A stretch of DNA of 64,000 bases from CAWAND01 sp963807065. Lineage in GTDB: Bacteria > Chloroflexota > Anaerolineae > Anaerolineales > E44-bin32. A program made the translations under genes and the position numbers. Each line of letters opens with the position of its first letter. Position 1 is the first letter of the stretch. This document shows, in pieces, positions 25,567 to 34,202 of this stretch. The stretch covers positions 496,001 through 560,000 of the forward strand of contig CAWDZQ010000004.1 of NCBI GenBank assembly GCA_963807065.1, read 5' to 3'. The notes under the pieces are model-generated. The model did not search any database. It saw nothing but the letters and a program-made list of their open reading frames with translations, and had not been told where the DNA came from.

Positions 25567-26031
25567 ATGACGGATATACGCGATTTTCTTGAGGCCCACT
25601 TGAAGGCCATCTTTGATGCCGATGTGGCCGGCTACCATGCGACCACCATCGACGACCTGACGCTGTATGAATGGCACGTCACACCCCACCGCATCGAGGG
25701 CCTCCCCTTTCATGACTTCATGATGGCCGAGGCAAGCAGGGAAGACAGCGCCGGGATTGCTCTGGATCCCTCGCCGGGAGAAGCCGCCGGTGAAGGCGAG
25801 AGGCTGGCTGTCCGCCATGACCTGGCCAATTACAAGGAACAGGTCTATGGGGACACAGCCATCTGCAGTTACACGATGCTGATTTCTAGAGGGGCGCGTT
25901 CAGGGGTCCGTGTGGTGAGCTACAACGAAAGTCGGGTGATGGTCAGATTTGAGGGCGGCTGGAGAGTGGTCCACGTGCACAAGTCACCGAGTTGGTCGGC
26001 GCCCTTCCAGTCTCCCTCAACCCAAGGCTAA
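25567..26031 (+). CDS. SnoaL/NTF2-like protein (CaMKII association-domain type)
   Basis: A 154-residue soluble protein. The N-terminus DFLEAHLKAIFDADVAGYHATTIDDLTLYEWHV and the end VRFEGGWRVVHVHKSPSW fit the cone-shaped NTF2-like fold, closest to DUF4440/CaMKII-association-domain proteins, whose C-terminal strand reads WRVVHVHxS. Many bear no assigned activity. A segment of about 20 residues around SPGEAAGEGERLA is an insertion. Start ATG 25567 has GGAGG 7 nt upstream. Function unknown. Confidence 0.75.
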   Translation: MTDIRDFLEAHLKAIFDADVAGYHATTIDDLTLYEWHVTPHRIEGLPFHDFMMAEASREDSAGIALDPSPGEAAGEGERLAVRHDLANYKEQVYGDTAICSYTMLISRGARSGVRVVSYNESRVMVRFEGGWRVVHVHKSPSWSAPFQSPSTQG

Positions 26032-26609
26032 GGGGGCTGGTTACCTTCGGGGGATCCTATGAACAGGTTCCGGTTGGGGCCAGGCGGGAGCGTGCTGGTT
26101 CCCCGAGCCTGAAATCCAGGCCTCGCTGCCGCCCGGCCTTTGGGCCGTTGAAAGGAGCAGCCTGGCACACTCCGTGTCAATCCGCTCCTGGTTCGGGTGC
26201 GGCTTGCGGAGCTCTTCAAGGGCCGATTTGTTCTCCATGGCCAACCTCCCACGATGGGTCATGTAGGCATGGATGCAAGAATCGAGCCGCAGGCGCGTCA
26301 ATCGGGGTGAGTGGGACAAATTCGAGGATCTACTGATGGCGTGGGATAAATGGCCGGCGGCGCCGAGGCGCCGCCAAGCTAGAGAAGGCCGTCACATGGG
26401 ACATCTGGGGCACATTACGTTCAAGTTATGAGCGCCCGCCGGGAGGCTACAAAGGCACCGAAATCGAGACGCTCCAATTCAACCCTTATGTTCGCCGCCG
26501 ATGTCGTGGGTCCAGTGTTGGCCTTTGATCCCATGCTAGGCCGCGCCGGTCGCATAGGCTATTGAGTTCTGTCACATGCCGAGGCGACGATAGTCCGATC
26601 TGGGCGGGC
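26032..26609. other. Gene-poor stretch between the SnoaL-like gene and dnaA
   Basis: About 580 bp with no convincing gene. Two short overlapping minus-strand frames near 26030-26320 show no family features. A GC-only hairpin GGCGGCGCC / GGCGCCGCC lies at 26356-26375 without a T run. I see no RNA gene and no repeat family. Confidence 0.5.
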
Positions 26610-27968
26610 TCAAGATGACCCGAGGGCGGGCTGATAGAGGCGCTCTCTCACGGCGCTCACCTGCCGCCGGAGAGCCTCATCGGTCTCGATCAGATCGGAA
26701 ATCTTGTCACAGCCGTACATCACCGTGGTGTGATCGCGTCCGCCCAGCGCATTCCCGATGCTGGGCAGCGAGCTGTCGGTTTCTTCCCTGATCAGGTACA
26801 TCGCGATCTGGCGTGGCAGGGCCACATCTCGGCTTCGATCCCGACTGAGCATCCGGTCTTCATTCACACCAAAGTGCTCGGCGACCGCGGCGATGATCTG
26901 ATCCACTGACAGAACCCCCGAACGAGGGGAGAAATCAATGAGCGCCGATTCGACGACTTCCGGGGTCAAATGGACACCGCTCAGGTCGGCAAACGCCAGC
27001 ACACGGGTTAAGGCGCCTTCGAGCTCTCGGATATTGCTCTGAAGCCGCCGGGCGATGACTTCCAGAAGCCCGGGCGCCATCGTCCGGCCCGCCCGATCTG
27101 CTTTAGAGCGCAGGATCGCCATTCGCGTTTCAAAATCAGGAGCCTGGATGTCGGCTGTCAGACCCCATTCGAAACGAGATCGGAGCCGTTCTTCGAGCGT
27201 CACCAGGGCTTTGGGGGACCGATCGGACGAGATCACCAGCTGGTGTTCCTGGCCATGCAGTGTATTGAAAGTGTGGAAGAACTCTTCCTGGGTGGACTCC
27301 TTGCCGGCAATGAACTGAATGTCATCTATCAGGAGCACGTCGATCTGGCGATAGCGCCCCCGGAAAGCATCTGTGGTGTGCGTCCGGATGGCGTTGATCA
27401 TGTCATTGGTGAACTCTTCCGATGACACGTACAGCACGCTCAGGCCCTGCGAATGACAGTCCCTCCCGATGGCATGCAGCAGATGGGTTTTGCCCAAACC
27501 CACGCCACCATACAAAAACAGGGGATTGTAAGCACGCGCCGGACTTTCGGCGACAGCCATCGCCGCAGCATGGGCCAACCTGTTGCTGGGTCCGACCACG
27601 AAGTTTTCGAAGGAGTACCGGGCGTTCAGGTTTCTTCCAGCCGGCTTTCCTGCCTGGGCGTCGGCCGAAGTGGGGGACAGGCCTCGTTCCGCGTGACCAG
27701 GCGCCAACGACTCCGAGGGTTCCGGTTGCCAAACGATGAAGCGAACCCCAACCGTTGAACCGCAAATTCCCGCCAACACTCGTTTCACCGTCGACAGAAG
27801 ACGGTTCTCCAGCCAATCTCGCGCGTAGGCATTTTGCACACCGATGACATACATGCCGTCTTCATGGGTCACGAGTTCCGCGTCGCGCACCCAGGTATCA
27901 AAAGACGCTCGAGGCATCTCCATCTGGAGTTGGCCGAGCGCTGCCTGCCAGTGGCGACTTGCGTCCAT
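26610..27968 (-). CDS. dnaA: Chromosomal replication initiator DnaA
   Basis: AAA+ initiator that binds DnaA boxes and melts oriC. Domain I (MDASRHWQAALGQLQMEMPRASFDTWVRDAEL) is followed by a short linker. The AAA+ domain III has NPLFLYGGVGLGKTHLLHAIG (Walker A), VLLIDDIQFIAGKESTQEEFFHTFN (Walker B) and LRSRFEWGLTADI (sensor/box VII). Domain IV ends with LPSIGNALGGRDHTTVMYGCDKI, the DNA-binding signature. Start ATG 27968 has GGAGGT 4 nt upstream; an in-frame GTG 33 nt earlier is less likely. About 452 residues. dnaN is not adjacent, unlike many bacteria. Confidence 0.96.
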   Translation of the reverse strand: MDASRHWQAALGQLQMEMPRASFDTWVRDAELVTHEDGMYVIGVQNAYARDWLENRLLSTVKRVLAGICGSTVGVRFIVWQPEPSESLAPGHAERGLSPTSADAQAGKPAGRNLNARYSFENFVVGPSNRLAHAAAMAVAESPARAYNPLFLYGGVGLGKTHLLHAIGRDCHSQGLSVLYVSSEEFTNDMINAIRTHTTDAFRGRYRQIDVLLIDDIQFIAGKESTQEEFFHTFNTLHGQEHQLVISSDRSPKALVTLEERLRSRFEWGLTADIQAPDFETRMAILRSKADRAGRTMAPGLLEVIARRLQSNIRELEGALTRVLAFADLSGVHLTPEVVESALIDFSPRSGVLSVDQIIAAVAEHFGVNEDRMLSRDRSRDVALPRQIAMYLIREETDSSLPSIGNALGGRDHTTVMYGCDKISDLIETDEALRRQVSAVRERLYQPALGSS

Positions 27969-28566
27969 CCGCACCTCCGACGTGTCGATGCCGGTCCACA
28001 CTCACGACCGGCTAAAACCCAACTACAGCTTCCTTCTAAAATCCGCTCCGAGACGTACGATCGGATCCTGCTGGAGAGGTACCTGGCTGTCGAGGAGACA
28101 GCTCCCTTGAAACGTTGCCCATTGTCTAGTCGATCTTCTGCGATCCGGCGATGCGCATGGCAACGACGTGATCATAGCAAAACGCTGCCCACCGAACAAG
28201 TCGGCAGGCCTTCGCGAACCTAAAAACAATCAATGTTTTAAGGAAGTGAAATGTAAAAGGTTGGCGGGCGACTAAAGCGCCAGACCAACATGCGCCTCTA
28301 TTCAGGAGACGCTGCACAATGCCCACATCTTGGCCGCCACCTGCTCTCGGGGCCATATCTTCGGCCCCCTTTCCTATCGGGCGGGCAGGAACCTCTGTGA
28401 ACCTTAAATGTAAAGTTGTCGTCTGAATGGTTGGGCCGTTAAGCCCGGCTCCGGCTAACGGCAAGAATTGGGCTTGGATTGCTCATTTTTCGTTAACATT
28501 CGAAAGGGGGGCTCGAGGCTGAGCAAAACACCCGAGATTTCACAACTCCGCGAGCCCAGGTGCTGC
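27969..28566. other. Region upstream of dnaA, possible regulatory or origin DNA
   Basis: About 600 bp with no gene. It is less GC-rich than its surroundings, with an A/T-rich patch at about 28219-28262 containing the inverted repeat AAAACA / TGTTTT (28223-28239). Two hairpins are clear: GGGGCC / GGCCCC at 28349-28368, followed by CTTTCC, and an 11-bp imperfect stem at 28435-28462. I see no good match to the DnaA box TTATCCACA on either strand, so calling it oriC is not justified. Confidence 0.4.
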
Positions 28567-29934
28567 CTAGAAGGCGGCGTCGAACGCCTCTCGTACAGAG
28601 CGAGCCGGCACCAACTCGACCGCTGGCGGCAGGCTATCCGGCGGGCGAAAGCTCTTGGGCACCACAATCCTACGGAAGCCGAGTTTGGCGGCCTCGAGCA
28701 AGCGCGATTCCAACTGGCCGACTCGCCGTAGTTCCCCCGAGAGGCCGATCTCACCGATCAGCGCAAGGTCTGCAGGTAGGCCGCGATCATCGGCTGAGGA
28801 AGCGATTGCCGCGGCAATCGCCAGATCCGCCGCCGGCTCGCTCACGCGCATGCCGCCAACCACACTGGCGAACACATCTTGGTCCGACAACCGGACGCCA
28901 ACACGCCGAGACAGCACGGCGATGATCAGGAGCAAGCGATTAGGGTCCACCCCGTTGGCCGTCCGCCTGGGGTGACCAAAGGTGGTGCTGCTGGTCAGCC
29001 CCTGCACCTCCACAAGCAGCGGCCGCGTGCCTTCCATCGTCACGGCCACTGCCGAACCGGGCGCGTTGAGCACGCGTTCAGCCAAGAAGGCCTCCGAAGG
29101 GTTTAGGACCTCCGCCAGGCCGGAAGGTTTCATCTCGAACACGCCCACTTCTGTGGTGGCGCCGAAGCGGTTCTTGACCGACCTCAGCAGTCGATAGGCA
29201 TGGAAGGGGTCACCTTCTAGGTACAGCACCGTGTCCACCACGTGCTCGAGCACGCGTGGTCCGGCAATGGCGCCTTCCTTGGTCACATGGCCGACCAAAA
29301 AGACTGCCATCCCGCTCGCCTTGGCCAACATCTGAAATCGCATGGCGCCCTCTCGCACCTGCGAGAGCGAACCGGCAGCGGACTCAAATTCCGCCGACTG
29401 GACGGTCTGGATTGAGTCGATGACCGCCAGGTCGGGCTTCAACTCATCAATCTGCCGGGTGATGGACTCCAGATTGGTTTCCGTCAGCAGAAACAGTTCT
29501 TCCGACACGGCCCGCTCTCCAGCCAGGCGCAAGGCGCGGCCTTTGATCTGACGTTCCGATTCCTCGCCTGACACGTACAGCACCCGCCGATCAGCGGCCA
29601 TCTCGATCGCCGTCTGCAGCAGCAGCGTCGATTTGCCGATGCCAGGGTCACCTCCGATGAGAATCACCGATCCCGGGACCACCCCTCCGCCAAGGACGCG
29701 AGCAAACTCGTCGATGGGCAGAGGCCACCGTTCGTCCGGGTCACCGGAGATGTCGGAGAGTCTTTTGGGTATCGCAGGGGTGCCACGCAGACCGCGCGCT
29801 CCTCTGCCGCTGGGCGGCGCTTGCGTTTCGGCCGCCATGCTGTTCCAGGCACCGCATTGGGGGCAACGCCCCAGGGGTTTGGGCGCCGTTCGCCCGCACT
29901 GCTGGCAGACGAACACGGTGCGTGATTTGGCCAA
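28567..29934 (-). CDS. radA: DNA repair protein RadA (Sms)
   Basis: RecA-related branch-migration helicase. N-terminal zinc finger VCQQCGRTAPKPLGRCPQCGAW, Walker A GGDPGIGKSTLLLQ, Walker B DLAVIDSIQT and the RadA-specific KNRFG motif (SVKNRFGATTEVGVFEM) are all present. The C-terminal Lon-protease-like domain includes VEVQGLTSSTTFGHPRRTANG and SEPAADLAIAAAIASS. The frame opens at ATG 29952, but this ATG is inside the likely -10 box. TTG 29934, with GGAGG 5 nt upstream, gives a better start (455 residues). Confidence 0.94.
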   Translation of the reverse strand: MAKSRTVFVCQQCGRTAPKPLGRCPQCGAWNSMAAETQAPPSGRGARGLRGTPAIPKRLSDISGDPDERWPLPIDEFARVLGGGVVPGSVILIGGDPGIGKSTLLLQTAIEMAADRRVLYVSGEESERQIKGRALRLAGERAVSEELFLLTETNLESITRQIDELKPDLAVIDSIQTVQSAEFESAAGSLSQVREGAMRFQMLAKASGMAVFLVGHVTKEGAIAGPRVLEHVVDTVLYLEGDPFHAYRLLRSVKNRFGATTEVGVFEMKPSGLAEVLNPSEAFLAERVLNAPGSAVAVTMEGTRPLLVEVQGLTSSTTFGHPRRTANGVDPNRLLLIIAVLSRRVGVRLSDQDVFASVVGGMRVSEPAADLAIAAAIASSADDRGLPADLALIGEIGLSGELRRVGQLESRLLEAAKLGFRRIVVPKSFRPPDSLPPAVELVPARSVREAFDAAF

Positions 29935-29950
29935 GGCCACCTCCGGACGC

Positions 29951-29979
29951 ATTATACGGTTCGATGGGGGAGGTCACAA
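29951..29979 (-). promoter_or_regulatory. radA promoter
   Basis: On the minus strand TTGTGA (29979-29974) and TATAAT (29956-29951) with a 17-bp spacer, directly downstream of the clpC terminator. Transcription would start near 29944, just at the GGAGG of the TTG start, giving a leader of about 10 nt. Confidence 0.55.
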
Positions 29980-29983
29980 GAAA

Positions 29984-30010
29984 CGGGGCCCGGCGGATGG
30001 CCGGGCCCCG
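29984..30010 (-). terminator. Intrinsic terminator of clpC
   Basis: Perfect 11-bp GC stem (CGGGGCCCGGC paired with GCCGGGCCCCG) with a 5-nt loop. Read on the minus strand it is followed by TTTCTT. Confidence 0.75.
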
Positions 30011-30034
30011 AGGGATTGTAAGTCGCTCAGCGGA

Positions 30035-32536
30035 TCAATTGGTGGGCACTGGCTCTTGCTCGCCCTCGTCTTCTTCTTTCTTAGCCTTGTCCTTGGTGAT
30101 GACTATCTCGTCATCCTTGGCATCAATCAGGATCGGCTCGCCCTGTTTGAATTTGGATGAGAGCAGCGCATCGGAAAGCTTGTCCTCGATCTGATTTTGG
30201 ATCACGCGCTTCAAGGGCCTGGCCCCCATCTCGGGGTCGTAACCACGCTCCGCAAGCCACTCACGAGCCGAATCGGTCAGGCGCAGTTTCATCTCATGTT
30301 CGGTAAGGCGATCGGCGACCTTGGCCAGCTCGAGATCGACGATAGAAGCGATCTGCTCCCGGTTCAACGCGTGGAAGACAATAATGGCGTCCACGCGGTT
30401 GATGAACTCGGGTCGGAAGACCTTGCGCAGGGCATCCATCAGCTTCTTGCGCATGTCCTGGTAAGCCAACCTCGCTTCGGTCTCCTCATCCCGCTTGACA
30501 TTGAAGCCGAGGCTCGACTGGTTCTGGATCATCTCGGCGCCGATGTTGGAGGTCATCACGACGATGGCGTTGCGGAAGTCGACCTTCCGACCGCGCGCAT
30601 CCGTCAGGTGTCCTTCTTCCATGATCTGGAGCAGCATGTTGTGCGCTTCAGGATGCGCCTTCTCGATTTCATCGAAGACGACGATCGAGTACGGTCGGCG
30701 GCGTATGGCTTCGGTCAGTTGGCCGGATTCTTCGTAGCCAACGTAGCCGGGAGGTGCGCCGACTAGGCGGCTGACCGAATGCCGCTCCATGAACTCTGAC
30801 ATGTCGATCTGGATCAGGGCTTCTTCGCTGCCGAAAATGAACTCCGCCAGCGCCTTGGTAAGCTCGGTCTTGCCGACACCTGTCGGGCCAAGAAAGATGA
30901 AGGAACCAATGGGCCGTTTGGGATCCTTCAATCCGGCACGCGATCGACGAACTGCTTTAGCGATGGCCTCGATGGCTTCATCCTGGCCGACGATGCGCTC
31001 ATGAAGGACATTTTCCATATCCAGCAGTCGCTGGGATTCCTCTTGCGCAATCTGCATCACCGGCACGCCTGTCCACATCGAGACGACTTCGGCGATGTCG
31101 TCCGCTGTGACCTTGGGGCCTTGCTCGCTGCGATCCCAACCGCCCCGGAGCTGGGCCAACTTATCCTCCAAATCGGCCTCACGGTCCATGAGCTCTTGGG
31201 CATCGTCATAGCGGGCTTCCTCCACCGCTAGGGCGTGTGCCTCGCGTGTGTCGCGTAGCTCCCCGATCATATCGCGCAGCGATTTGGCTTCGGGGCTCTT
31301 GTACATGCGCACCCGGGAGGCCAACTCATCGATCAGGTCGATGGCCTTGTCGGGTAGGAAGCGCTCGGTAACATAGCGGGCAGAGAGGTGGGCTGCGGCT
31401 TCGATCGCCTCATCCGTGATCAGAAGCTTGTGGTGCTCCTCGTACGGCTCTTTCACGCCCCGAAGAATATCAATCGTCTCTTCAACGGTGGGTTCTTCGA
31501 CCATCACCGGCTGGAAACGGCGCTCAAGGGCGGCGTCGCTTTCAATGTACTTGCGGTACTCATCCAGCGTGGTGGCGCCGATCACCTGCAGCTCACCGCG
31601 GGACAGGGCCGGCTTCAGGATGTTGGCGGCGTCGACGGAAGAGCCCGCTGAACCGGCGCCAACCAACATGTGGACTTCATCGATAAACAGGATGGCGCTG
31701 GCCGATTTCAGCTCATCGATCACCCGCTTGAGCCGCTCTTCGAATTGGCCCCGATACATCGTGCCGGCAACCAACGATCCGACGTCGAGCTGGAGGACGC
31801 GCTTGTCCAGCAGAGGCTCGGGGGTCTCTCCGGCGACGATGCGTTGCGCCAGGCCTTCCACGATGGCCGTTTTGCCCACCCCCGGTTCGCCGATCAAGGC
31901 AGGGTTGTTCTTCGTACGCCGGGCCAGGATCTGGATGACGCGTTCGATCTCCGTCTGACGCCCGATCACCGGATCGAGCTTGCCTTCCTCGGCCAGGGCG
32001 GTCAGGTCGGTGGCGAGCTGATCGAGCAGCGGCGTCTTGGCCTGGGATTCACCTCGATTGCGGCCGGCCGGCGCTGCTGCGCGGCGGGTGGGACTCTCTT
32101 GGAGGATTCGCCGTGTTTGGCGGCGGACCTGCTCCGGTGTCACCCCCAGCCGCTTTAAGACATCCAACCCGACCCCCTCATCCTGCCGCACAAGACCCAA
32201 CAGAAGGTGTTCGGTGCCGATGTAGTGATGGCCCATACGGCGGGCCTCTTCAATGGCCAACTGCAGGACCTGTTCCGTCCCCGGCGCCAGCTCAATTCGG
32301 CCGCCAGCGTGCCGTCCGATGCCGGACAGCCGCTCGACCATCTCTTTAATGCGCGCTGGATCCAGACCGAGCTCGCGCAACACGCGGCCGGCAACACCGC
32401 CTTCTTCTCGGATCAATCCCAGTAGAAGGTGTTCGGTCCCGATATAGTTGTGGTGCATCCGTTCAGCCTCTTCGTGAGCCAGGCTGAGAACTCGGCGTGC
32501 ACGCTGCGTGAAGCGTTGCATTTTGTCGTCGGCCAC
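30035..32536 (-). CDS. clpC: ATP-dependent Clp protease ATPase subunit ClpC
   Basis: HSP100 unfoldase that feeds ClpP. The 833-residue protein has the double N-domain (repeats around EEAERMHHNYIGTEHLLLGLIREE and EEARRMGHHYIGTEHLLLGLVRQD). The first AAA+ module has GEPGVGKTAIVEGLA, the short ClpC-type middle domain with the UVR-like segment EEARYDDAQELMDREADLEDKLAQL follows, and the second AAA+ module has GPTGVGKTELTKALAEF. The short middle domain distinguishes it from the ClpB in this window. Start is GTG 32536, with GGAGG 7 nt upstream. clpP is not in the window. A minus-strand TAGAAT (32587-32582) may be the -10 box. Confidence 0.95.
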   Translation of the reverse strand: MADDKMQRFTQRARRVLSLAHEEAERMHHNYIGTEHLLLGLIREEGGVAGRVLRELGLDPARIKEMVERLSGIGRHAGGRIELAPGTEQVLQLAIEEARRMGHHYIGTEHLLLGLVRQDEGVGLDVLKRLGVTPEQVRRQTRRILQESPTRRAAAPAGRNRGESQAKTPLLDQLATDLTALAEEGKLDPVIGRQTEIERVIQILARRTKNNPALIGEPGVGKTAIVEGLAQRIVAGETPEPLLDKRVLQLDVGSLVAGTMYRGQFEERLKRVIDELKSASAILFIDEVHMLVGAGSAGSSVDAANILKPALSRGELQVIGATTLDEYRKYIESDAALERRFQPVMVEEPTVEETIDILRGVKEPYEEHHKLLITDEAIEAAAHLSARYVTERFLPDKAIDLIDELASRVRMYKSPEAKSLRDMIGELRDTREAHALAVEEARYDDAQELMDREADLEDKLAQLRGGWDRSEQGPKVTADDIAEVVSMWTGVPVMQIAQEESQRLLDMENVLHERIVGQDEAIEAIAKAVRRSRAGLKDPKRPIGSFIFLGPTGVGKTELTKALAEFIFGSEEALIQIDMSEFMERHSVSRLVGAPPGYVGYEESGQLTEAIRRRPYSIVVFDEIEKAHPEAHNMLLQIMEEGHLTDARGRKVDFRNAIVVMTSNIGAEMIQNQSSLGFNVKRDEETEARLAYQDMRKKLMDALRKVFRPEFINRVDAIIVFHALNREQIASIVDLELAKVADRLTEHEMKLRLTDSAREWLAERGYDPEMGARPLKRVIQNQIEDKLSDALLSSKFKQGEPILIDAKDDEIVITKDKAKKEEDEGEQEPVPTN

Positions 32537-32675
32537 TCATACCTCCGCGATTGGCTGCTGATGCCAGCGATCGCTTGCCTTATTCTACCAAAGACCTGCT
32601 TTCGGGCGACTTACGGGGCTCTTAAAGTTTGCCGGGCCCGCTCCCGGCACGGAACGTGGTGCCTTGGATAAGCGA

Positions 32676-32705
32676 GACCGGGCGCACACTGAGTGTCGCC
32701 CGGTC
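32676..32705 (-). terminator. Hairpin downstream of rpsA
   Basis: Stem GACCGGGCG-ACAC / GTGT-CGCCCGGTC with one bulged C and a 3-nt loop, 18 nt after the rpsA stop. No T run follows, so termination is likely but not certain. Confidence 0.5.
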
Positions 32706-32722
32706 GAGGAAAAGCTCTGCGT

Positions 32723-34087
32723 CTAGTTCTCTTGGCCGCCGCCGGGATCCTCTGGTTCGGGCTCTGCGTCATCCGCCACGGGCAAGTTCTCCGGCGCACG
32801 GTCTTCGGCTTCGAGGGCGGCGTCGAAGTCTTCGACTTCTTCTACCACCACCTCCTCCGCCTCAATCGTCTCCTCTTCGTCGCCGTCGATCTCCTCCATG
32901 GCGGTCTTCCAATCCTGATCGGTGAAGTCGGCCGAGTCAACCTTGCGCAAGCTCAGGCCGATGCGCCTCCGCTCTGGATCGACATTGATAATCCGCAACG
33001 TGAGCACGTCGCCCTCATTGACCACCTCGCGGGGATGTTCCACCCGCCGCTCGGATAGCTCCGAGATGTGGATCAGACCCTCCACCTCGTAGTCATCGGT
33101 TTCGGCCAAACGGGCGAAGGCGCCGAACTTGGTCAGCTTGGTCACGGTGCCTTCAACCAACTGACCCTCCTGGAACTTGGCGGATATCTCGTCCCAGGGG
33201 TCATCCTCGAGCTCACGGATCGAAAGGCTGATCCGCTTGCGCTCCAGGTCCAGTTCAAGCACTTTGACCTGGATTTCCTGCCCGACCTCCAGCACCTCGC
33301 GCGGATGGGAAACACGCTTCCACGAGAGTTCGGAGGTGTGCACCAGGCCGTCAGCCCCGCCGATGTCGACAAAGGCACCAAAGTCAGCCAAACTAATGAC
33401 GTGGCCGGTGCGAATTTCACCCGGCTTGAGTTCTTCAATCAGACGTTCCTTAAGCAAATCGCGCGCCTCGCGTGCCGCTTCTCGTTCGGAGAGGATAAGA
33501 CGGTTGCGCCGACGATCGACCTCGATCACCTTGACCACAATTGGCTCGCCGATCATCTCGCCCCAGCGCTGGTCGGGCGTCTCGCCCTGCGCTCGTCGCC
33601 GACGTGACAGGCTGACCTGAGAAGCAGGGACGAATCCGCGCAGCCGGCCCAGCTTGACGATCAGGCCGCCCTTATTGAATCCGGCGATCTCGCCTTCGTA
33701 ATTCTCTTCGGCCCCCAGCAACTCTTCTGCCCGCTGCCAGTCGTTCTCTTCCTCGGCCCGCAAAAACGAAAGCAGTATCATCCCGTCACGGTCACCGGCC
33801 TTAACGACGTAGACAGTCACTTCTTGCCCGACGGCCAGACCTTCCAGCTTGCCATCCGGCAGCTGGGCCATCTCCTGGCTCGAGATCACGCCTTCTGATT
33901 TGGCGCCGATATCCACCAGAATGTCGTTTTCCGACACACGCGCAATGACCCCCGTGCGGATTTCGCCGCGCCGAGGTGTTTCCAGATCGTAAGCTTCCTC
34001 CGCCAACAAAAGATCCATCGGATGAACGCTTTCCTTCGGTTCTTCCGATGGGCTTGCCGTGCTTTCGATTTCCTGATTACTCTCCAT
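32723..34087 (-). CDS. rpsA: 30S ribosomal protein S1
   Basis: Binds mRNA on the small ribosomal subunit. Four S1 (OB-fold) repeats are visible: GEIRTGVIARVSENDILVDIGAKSEGVIS, YEGEIAGFNKGGLIVKLGRLRGFVPAS, GEIRTGHVISLADFGAFVDIGGADGLVH and VEGTVTKLTKFGAFARLAETDDYEVEGLIH. Repeats 3 and 4 have the DFGAFV/LTKFGAF pattern of RNA-binding repeats. The C-terminus is a long acidic tail (from about residue 400), common in Chloroflexota and actinobacterial S1. Start at ATG 34087 with GGAG upstream; ATG 34099 and TTG 34111 are in frame alternatives. About 454 residues. Confidence 0.93.
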   Translation of the reverse strand: MESNQEIESTASPSEEPKESVHPMDLLLAEEAYDLETPRRGEIRTGVIARVSENDILVDIGAKSEGVISSQEMAQLPDGKLEGLAVGQEVTVYVVKAGDRDGMILLSFLRAEEENDWQRAEELLGAEENYEGEIAGFNKGGLIVKLGRLRGFVPASQVSLSRRRRAQGETPDQRWGEMIGEPIVVKVIEVDRRRNRLILSEREAAREARDLLKERLIEELKPGEIRTGHVISLADFGAFVDIGGADGLVHTSELSWKRVSHPREVLEVGQEIQVKVLELDLERKRISLSIRELEDDPWDEISAKFQEGQLVEGTVTKLTKFGAFARLAETDDYEVEGLIHISELSERRVEHPREVVNEGDVLTLRIINVDPERRRIGLSLRKVDSADFTDQDWKTAMEEIDGDEEETIEAEEVVVEEVEDFDAALEAEDRAPENLPVADDAEPEPEDPGGGQEN

Positions 34088-34120
34088 AAAAACGGTCATC
34101 TCCAAGTACAAGGTTTGCGC

Positions 34121-34149
34121 ATTATAAAGGTCTTTACGGCGCTTGACAA
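34121..34149 (-). promoter_or_regulatory. rpsA promoter
   Basis: On the minus strand TTGTCA (34149-34144) and a perfect TATAAT (34126-34121) with a 17-bp spacer. This is the best sigma-A type promoter in the window, fitting a strongly expressed ribosomal gene. Confidence 0.75.
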
Positions 34150-34180
34150 CCGCAGAAAGGCGATCATGCGGCGCCTGGGG

Positions 34181-34186
34181 TATAAT
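34181..34186 (+). promoter_or_regulatory. -10 element of the chelatase I/D gene
   Basis: Perfect TATAAT with the ATG ATG start pair 16 nt downstream (34203). No clear -35 at the normal distance. The first in-frame codon of the open frame (TTG 34143) lies upstream of this element and is therefore unlikely to be the start. Confidence 0.45.
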
Positions 34187-34202
34187 CCTGCCCGGAAACT
34201 TG

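Noticed and set aside
26028..26319. Two overlapping minus-strand frames of 74 and 92 codons
   Set aside because: No family features, no ribosome binding site, and atypical composition; I cannot support either as a gene.
34143..34202. Upstream TTG (34143) as start of the chelatase gene
   Set aside because: It lies upstream of a perfect TATAAT, and the extra 20 residues are not chelatase-like; ATG 34203 matches the family N-terminus.
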